Shown here: positions 59,686 through 64,000 of the stretch, one piece after another | How positions within the stretch are numbered: position 1 is the first letter of the stretch | How the letters are laid out: each line of letters opens with the position of its first letter | Source: DATBLE01 sp963808815 | GTDB lineage: Bacteria; Actinomycetota; Thermoleophilia; Gaiellales; Gaiellaceae | Length of the DNA: 64,000 nt | Reading direction: 5' to 3' | Assembly: GCA_963808815.1 (NCBI GenBank) | Contig: CAWEGI010000013.1 | Coordinates: 248,001 to 312,000 of the forward strand | The notes under the pieces: generated by a model | Databases searched by the model: none | Told to the model about the DNA's origin: nothing | Seen by the model: only the letters and a program-made list of their open reading frames with translations | Position numbers and translations under genes: made by a program

Positions 59686-60291
59686 CTACTCCGACGCGGC
59701 GACGGCGGCGACCAGGCCCTCGACGTCCGGTGTCTCTGCCTCGGCCGCCACCCGCAGCCCCGCGGCCCGCGCGGCCGCCGTCGTCTCCGGGCCGATCGAA
59801 ACGACAGGCAGCGCCGGATTGGCAGCCGCGAGCGAGAGCGCGGCCGACGGAGAGGCGACGACGGCGAGGTCGCCCTCGATCGCGGCCGAAACCGGCCGGG
59901 CCCGGTACAGGACGACCACGTCCGCGGCCAGCTCGTCGGCGAGCAGTGATCGTGCTCCCTCCGCGCCGGCGAAGAGCACCCGGCCTGCCGGACGCGGCAG
60001 CTCGGCAAGAAGGCCCTCCTGGGTGGACACCGCTGGAACGAGATCGACCTCGCCCCAGGCCTCGGCCGTCGCCCGCCCGACAGCCGCGACCCGAGCCGCT
60101 CGCCCGCGGGCCCGCCGGCGGAGCTCCCGGGCACCGGTCGCGCTCGTGAGCACGAGCCAGTCGTACCCGCTGAGGTCGACCGGGCCCGTCTCCACCACTT
60201 CGATCTGCACCAACGGTCGGACGTCGACCGCGTAGCCGAGCGCGCGCAGCCGCACGGCGAGCTGCTCGTTCCGCCCTTCCGGACGGGTCAG
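59686..60291 (-). CDS. hemD: Uroporphyrinogen-III synthase (start uncertain)
   Basis: Closes and inverts ring D of hydroxymethylbilane. About 201 aa. Family pattern: TRPEGRNEQLAVRLRALGY, YDWLVLTSATGARELRRRA, VAAVGRATAEAW, GRVLFAGAEGARSLLADEL, VSIGPETTAAARAAG. CTG 60291 overlaps the repaired hemC stop as CTGA, but starting there would drop the first strand TIVL; the true start may be an unusual codon a few triplets upstream (no ATG, GTG or TTG is available). Order hemA-hemC-hemD supports the call. Confidence 0.85.
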   Translation of the reverse strand: MTRPEGRNEQLAVRLRALGYAVDVRPLVQIEVVETGPVDLSGYDWLVLTSATGARELRRRARGRAARVAAVGRATAEAWGEVDLVPAVSTQEGLLAELPRPAGRVLFAGAEGARSLLADELAADVVVLYRARPVSAAIEGDLAVVASPSAALSLAAANPALPVVSIGPETTAAARAAGLRVAAEAETPDVEGLVAAVAASE

Positions 60292-61122
60292 GACGATCGT
60301 GCGGCGAGCCGTGCGAGCTCCTCTCCGAGCGCGACCGGGTCGTCCCCCGAGCGGCGCACGATCCAGCGTCCGTCCTCGTCGGCGACGAGGGCGGCGAGCA
60401 TCGATCCGTCGTGGTGCGCTGCGACCGGCGCGAGACACCCTCCCCCGACGGCGGCGATACAGAGCACGCTCCGCAGCGACCCGCCTTCGGGTCTCCGGGT
60501 CGTCGACCGCCTCGACGAGAGCCTCCTCCCCGGCACGGACCTGGACGGCCAGCGCTCCCTGGCCCGCCTCGGGGAGGATCTCCGCCGGGTCGAACCGGTG
60601 TCCGACCTCGGCGGCAAGACCAAGGCGATCGAGCCCGCAGGCCGCGAGGACGACGGCGTCGAGGTTCCGTTCGCCGCGCTTGCGCAGCCGGGTGTCGATG
60701 TTCCCGCGCAAGGGCTCGATCGAGAGTGTGGGCTCGAGTGCGAGCAGCTGGGCCCGGCGCCGCGCCGAGGCCGTGCCGACGCGCATCCCCGGGCGAAGCT
60801 GGATCGCGCCGCAGAGCGCGTCGCGCGGGTCGTCGCGCACGAGGTAGGCGCCGACGGCCAGCCCGGCCGTGTCACTCGAGGTCATGTCCTTCGCGGAGTG
60901 GACGGCGGCGTCGATGCGCCCGTCGAGCAGGGCCTCCTCGAGCTCCTTCACGAAGACGCCGCGGTCGCCGATCTCGCCGAAGGGGCTACGTCGGTCGCGG
61001 TCGCCGGCGGTCGTGATCGGCACGAGCGCGATCTCCCGCCCCGGGGCACGGAGCCGCTCGGCGACCAGCGCGGCCTGCGTCAACGCGAGCCGGCTGCCGC
61101 GGGAGCCGAGCCGGAAAAGCAC
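60288..61122 (-). CDS. hemC: Hydroxymethylbilane synthase / porphobilinogen deaminase (frameshifted near 60455)
   Basis: Polymerises four porphobilinogens. Substrate-loop LGSRGSRLALTQAALVAERL, VHSAKDMTSSD, GTASARRRAQLLALEP, RGNIDTRLRKRGERNLDAVV and LPEAGQGALAVQVR. The dipyrromethane-cofactor cysteine GGGCLAPVAAH lies past a one-base insertion in TATCGCCGCC near 60455; removing it gives AERALYAAVGGGC and a 277-aa protein ending LARLAARSS. GTG 61122 shares one base with the hemA stop. Confidence 0.9.
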
Positions 61123-62363
61123 TACTCGTCGGGGTCGCGCAGGTCGAACAGGTGACGGACGGCCTGGGCGTAGCCGCCGCCGTCGGCCCCGGCGGCCGCC
61201 TCCTTCAGCCGAACCGTCGGCGGATGGAGCAGCTTGTTGACGATCTGCGCCGTGATCGAGTCGACCGCCTCCTCCTGCGACTCGGAAAGCCCGAGGCGCC
61301 CCCGCACGCGCGCCAGCTCACCCGCGCGGACCTCCTCCGCCCACGCGCGCAGCGACGCGATCGCGGGGACGACCTCGCGGGATGCCTGCCATTCACGGAA
61401 GCCCTCGGCTTCCTCTGCCACGATCGCCTCGGCACGCGCCGCCTCACGACGGCGTCCGGCAAGGCTGGAAGCGACCACCGACTCGAGGTCGTCGATGTCG
61501 TAGAGGTAGCACGCGTCGAGCTCGTGGATCGCCGGATCGAGGTCGCGCGGCACGGCCAGGTCGATCAGGAACAGCGGTCGCCCCTTCCGGCCACGGAGCG
61601 CCGCCTCCACCTCGTCGCGCAGGAGCACCCAGCCAGGCGAGCCGGTCGACGAGACGACCACGTCGATCTCCCCGAGCGCGGCGGCGGCGCGCTCGAGTCC
61701 GATTCCCTCGCCGGCGAAACCGGAAGCGAGCTCGGCGGCGCGTTGCGGCGAGCGATTCGCGACGAAGGCGATCGAGGCGCCACGCGCGGCGAGGCTGCGC
61801 GCGGCGAGCTCCGCGACGTGACCGGCCCCGACGAGCAGCACCCGGCACCCGTCGAGCCGGCCGAACACCTGCTGGGCCAGTGCCGCCGCGGCCGACGAGA
61901 CCGAAGCTGGGCTCTCGGCGATCGCCGTCTCGGCGCGCACCTTCTTGCCTGCGTGCAGCGCCTGGCGGAAGAGCCGGTCTAGCACCGGTCCGGTCGTGCC
62001 GGCCTCGAACGCCGCCCGGACCTGGCCGAGGATCTCGCCCTCGCCCGGAACGAGCGAGTCGAGGCCGGCGGCGACCCGCAAGAGGTGGAGAGCTACAGCC
62101 TCGTCCGCCAGCCGGTAGACGACCGCGCGCAGCTGCTCGCCCGCCAGGCCGCTGATCGACTCCAGGACGGCGAGGGCCCGCTCCTCCGCATCCTCCCCGA
62201 CGAGATAGAGCTCCGTCCGGTTGCAGGTCGAGAGACACACTGCCTCGCCCTCCGTGGCGAGGGACGCCGCGAGCTCCCCCGCCTGCGGCAACGGCACGAA
62301 GGCCCGCTCCCGGACGGCGACGGACGTACCACGGTGCGAGAGCCCGACCAGCGTCAGTGTCAC
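61122..62363 (-). CDS. hemA: Glutamyl-tRNA reductase
   Basis: First committed step of C5-pathway haem synthesis. 413 aa. Catalytic Cys in CLSTCNRTELYLVGED, opening VGLSHRGTSVAVRERAF, SLVPGEGEILGQVRAAF, the NADPH site RVLLVGAGHVAELAARSLA, and C-terminal dimerisation helices (ITAQIVNKLLHPPTVRLKEA). GTG 62363 overlaps the HemX/CcsA stop (GTGA). Confidence 0.96.
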   Translation of the reverse strand: MTLTLVGLSHRGTSVAVRERAFVPLPQAGELAASLATEGEAVCLSTCNRTELYLVGEDAEERALAVLESISGLAGEQLRAVVYRLADEAVALHLLRVAAGLDSLVPGEGEILGQVRAAFEAGTTGPVLDRLFRQALHAGKKVRAETAIAESPASVSSAAAALAQQVFGRLDGCRVLLVGAGHVAELAARSLAARGASIAFVANRSPQRAAELASGFAGEGIGLERAAAALGEIDVVVSSTGSPGWVLLRDEVEAALRGRKGRPLFLIDLAVPRDLDPAIHELDACYLYDIDDLESVVASSLAGRRREAARAEAIVAEEAEGFREWQASREVVPAIASLRAWAEEVRAGELARVRGRLGLSESQEEAVDSITAQIVNKLLHPPTVRLKEAAAGADGGGYAQAVRHLFDLRDPDE

Positions 62364-63148
62364 GAGAAGTGGTTCACCTGGAGTCCGAGGCGGGCGACCG
62401 CTACGAGCGCGAAACCGGCGAGCGCCAGGTAGGCGGCGCGGCGGCCGTGCCAGCCTGCCTCGTAGCGCAGGACGAGATAGCCGCCGTAGACCGCCCAGGT
62501 CCCCAGCGTGACGGCCATCAGCGCGTCGACCGAGGCGCCCTGGTCTCTGAGGCGAACGAGGCCGGCGACGATCCCGGCGGTCAGCGCGGGCAACGCGACG
62601 AGGATCGTGCGACTGGTCAGGGTCTCGAGCGTGAGCAGCGACGGGGCCCGGCCGAGCAGCGCCGCGGGCCGGTGACTCTTCAGCCGGCGCTCTTGCCACA
62701 GATACAGGCCCGAGAGGGCGGCCGCGAGTGTGAAGGCGGCGAACGCAAACGAGAGCAGGCCGACGTGGATGATCAGGAACGTGGTCGAGTAGCCGCTCGT
62801 CTTGTCGCCGCCGATGCCGCCGCCGAGCCGCGCGAGCACGAGCAGCCCGGCCGCGAGCGGCATCACGGCGAGGCCGAGCAGCCGGTAGCGGCTGCGGCAG
62901 CCCCAGACCAGGTACACGCTGACCACCAGCCAGACGAACAGGTTCAGCGAACCGGCCCACGTCGACCATGGGAACCCGTCTGCGCGTGCGGCCTCGACGA
63001 CGAGCAGCGCTGTCTGGAGGAGCCACCCGAGTCGGACGCCCCAGGTGGCGACCCGACCGGCCGGCCCTGGACGCCTCGCGTCCACGGCATACGCGATCGC
63101 CGCGGCGGCGTACGCCAGGAAGGCGAACCCGAAGAGGTACTCAGCCAT
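62360..63148 (-). CDS. HemX/CcsA-type cytochrome c assembly membrane protein
   Basis: 262 aa with about eight transmembrane segments. Conserved features of the CcsA/CcmC/HemX superfamily: GFPWSTWAGSLNLFVWL, a histidine in TTFLIIHVGLLSFAFAAFTL, and WQERRLKSHRPAALLGRAPS. Located directly before hemA, as hemX is in Bacillus, and after a CcmC-like and CcmD-like pair, so it could serve haem regulation or system I/II-like haem delivery. Which one is not decidable. Confidence 0.82.
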   Translation of the reverse strand: MAEYLFGFAFLAYAAAAIAYAVDARRPGPAGRVATWGVRLGWLLQTALLVVEAARADGFPWSTWAGSLNLFVWLVVSVYLVWGCRSRYRLLGLAVMPLAAGLLVLARLGGGIGGDKTSGYSTTFLIIHVGLLSFAFAAFTLAAALSGLYLWQERRLKSHRPAALLGRAPSLLTLETLTSRTILVALPALTAGIVAGLVRLRDQGASVDALMAVTLGTWAVYGGYLVLRYEAGWHGRRAAYLALAGFALVAVARLGLQVNHFS

Positions 63149-63293
63149 CCGCCCGCTTGCGCGCCAGGTCGGTCAGCTCCCCCACCTCGCGCTCGAGCCG
63201 CGCGAGCTTCAGCGCCATGATCAGAAAGTAGACGAGCACGAATGCGAACACCACCAGGTAGGCGGCGGCGACGTACTTCTCCTCGTTGCTCAT
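63141..63293 (-). CDS. CcmD-like small membrane protein
   Basis: 50 aa from ATG 63293: MSNEEKYVAAAYLVVFAFVL, one membrane helix, then a charged tail LARLEREVGELTDLARKRAD. Size, topology and position between ccmC-like and HemX/CcsA genes match CcmD, which helps release haem-CcmE. Sequence conservation in CcmD is too low for certainty. The frame is open upstream through a hairpin repeat; the short start is preferred. Confidence 0.7.
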   Translation of the reverse strand: MSNEEKYVAAAYLVVFAFVLVYFLIMALKLARLEREVGELTDLARKRADG

Positions 63294-63328
63294 CGGCCGG
63301 CCTCTGGCCGATGAGTGGGGAGGGGTCT

Positions 63329-63353
63329 GTGGGGGAAACATGGTTTCCCCCAC
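63329..63353. repeat. Hairpin repeat copy 2, GGGGGAAAC type
   Basis: GTGGGGGAAAC and GTTTCCCCCAC pair around a three-base loop. The GGGGGAAAC/GTTTCCCCC core and adjacent CGAGCGAGC-rich sequence match the element at 45962-45994 in inverted orientation. It sits inside the ccm cluster between two minus-strand genes. Confidence 0.65.
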
Positions 63354-63378
63354 GCGAGCGAGCCGAAGGCGAGCGAAG

Positions 63379-64000
63379 TCACGCCAGCAGCTCCCGGAGC
63401 TCCTTCAGGCGCGCGTCGAGGCGTTTTCCGGCGAGCTCGAACTGGTAGAGCGCCGCGAACAACGCCAGCATCGCGGCCAAGCAGACGCAGAAGGTAAAGA
63501 ACTGCGAGCCGGCCATCTGCGGCCCGTGGCGGTTGAACGCGACCGGATGGATGTACTGGTTCGCCAGCCGGATCGCGAGGAAGCTGATCGGGATCAGAAC
63601 GACCCCGAACAGCGAGTAGACGGCGCAGAGATTCGCCCGCTGCGGTCCGGCTTCGACCGAATACCGGAGCATGAAGTACGCCGAGTAGAAGAGGAAGAGA
63701 ACGAGGAAGAGCACGAGCTGCCGCTCGCTCCAGAGCCACCAGTGGCCCCAGCGGAACTTCGCCCAGAGCGAGCCGGTGAGCAGCGTCATCGCGCCGAAGA
63801 TGACGCCGAGATGGATGGCGACGTAGCTCTCCAGATCCGCCCCAGGCTTGCCCTTCCACAGATGGACGAGCCCCTTCCAGGCGCCCCACCCGAAGCACGC
63901 GTAGGCAGTCAACGCGATCGGGACGTGGAAGTAGAAGATCTTCTGGTTGAGGCCGTCCTCGTCGACCGGCGCGTAGAAGAACACGAGCGCGATCGCCGTC
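63379..64000 (-). CDS. CcmC-like haem transporter/ABC export component (5'-partial)
   Basis: Cytochrome c biogenesis membrane protein; CcmC delivers haem to CcmE. At least 207 aa with six membrane segments. Histidines in FYFHVPIALTAYACFGWG and YVAIHLGVIFGAMTLLTG, and the tryptophan-rich periplasmic motif KFRWGHWWLWSERQLVLF (family WGxWWxWD) with Ser-Glu where Asp is usual. The frame is open to the window edge (TAIALVFFYAPVDED), so the start lies outside; GTG 63984 is not the true start. Confidence 0.88.
   Translation of the reverse strand, partial: TAIALVFFYAPVDEDGLNQKIFYFHVPIALTAYACFGWGAWKGLVHLWKGKPGADLESYVAIHLGVIFGAMTLLTGSLWAKFRWGHWWLWSERQLVLFLVLFLFYSAYFMLRYSVEAGPQRANLCAVYSLFGVVLIPISFLAIRLANQYIHPVAFNRHGPQMAGSQFFTFCVCLAAMLALFAALYQFELAGKRLDARLKELRELLA

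Noticed and set aside
1..64000. CRISPR arrays, prophage or secondary-metabolite clusters
   Set aside because: No regularly spaced direct repeats, phage structural genes, or PKS/NRPS domains were seen.

Overview
The window is GC-rich, densely packed chromosomal DNA with many 1-to-40-base gene overlaps and frequent GTG and TTG starts. Gene content points to a soil-type Actinomycetota, most likely Thermoleophilia (Gaiellales or Solirubrobacterales). That placement is inferred from protein style (FprA-type reductase, short IS1595-type zinc-ribbon protein, HD-GYP/LuxR fusion, GC-rich 14-gene nuo operon), not from a marker gene; there is no rRNA. The window cuts a gene at each end: a 2-oxoacid dehydrogenase E1 alpha on the left and a CcmC-like protein on the right.

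Layout. 1-7 kb: 2-oxoacid dehydrogenase E1 alpha/E1 beta/E2 with lipB and lipA, so the lipoylated enzyme and the makers of its cofactor sit together, with small VOC, YCII, secreted and TMEM175 genes between. 7-13.9 kb: minus-strand secreted subtilase, Tag glycosylase, a small secreted protein, a large BNR-repeat exported protein broken by several frameshifts, and an orphan IS1595-like zinc-ribbon/HTH gene that runs in frame into it. 13.9-17.3 kb: fumarase, a zinc ribbon, ferredoxin reductase, ErpA. 17.5-31.4 kb: a complete nuoABCDEFGHIJKLMN operon (complex I). 31.4-45.9 kb: cupin, HD-GYP/LuxR regulator, metallo-hydrolase, DUF1028, cupin-TPR, Ldh-family dehydrogenase, Mrp ATPase, an ABC exporter set, 2OG oxygenase, an inositol-monophosphatase-like enzyme, DUF1015, an HD/OB nuclease-like protein and a DMT transporter. 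46-58.6 kb: degenerate YchF, methylmalonyl-CoA epimerase, short FtsH, a nicotinamidase-like/NAPRTase pair, DUF1385, M20 peptidase, methyltransferase, tryptophan dioxygenase, RarA, a glycoside-hydrolase remnant, alpha/beta hydrolase, arginase and a receiver protein. 58.6-64 kb: tRNA-Phe beside an inverted copy of its own 3' third, then a minus-strand haem/cytochrome c cluster (ccmC-like, ccmD-like, HemX/CcsA, hemA, hemC, hemD) ending in a SAM-hydrolase-family gene.

Two themes cut across the window. First, otherwise well conserved genes (E2, fumC, nuoG, mrp, an ABC permease, hemC and, many times over, the BNR gene) each carry an apparent one-base indel, which looks like consensus error but should be checked in reads. 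Second, several genes have no ATG, GTG or TTG at the expected start and instead begin at CTG. Examples are nuoH, directly behind a perfect 13-base Shine-Dalgarno, and nuoE, the Ldh gene and the methyltransferase, whose CTG overlaps the previous stop as CTGA. No CRISPR array, prophage or complete insertion sequence was seen.
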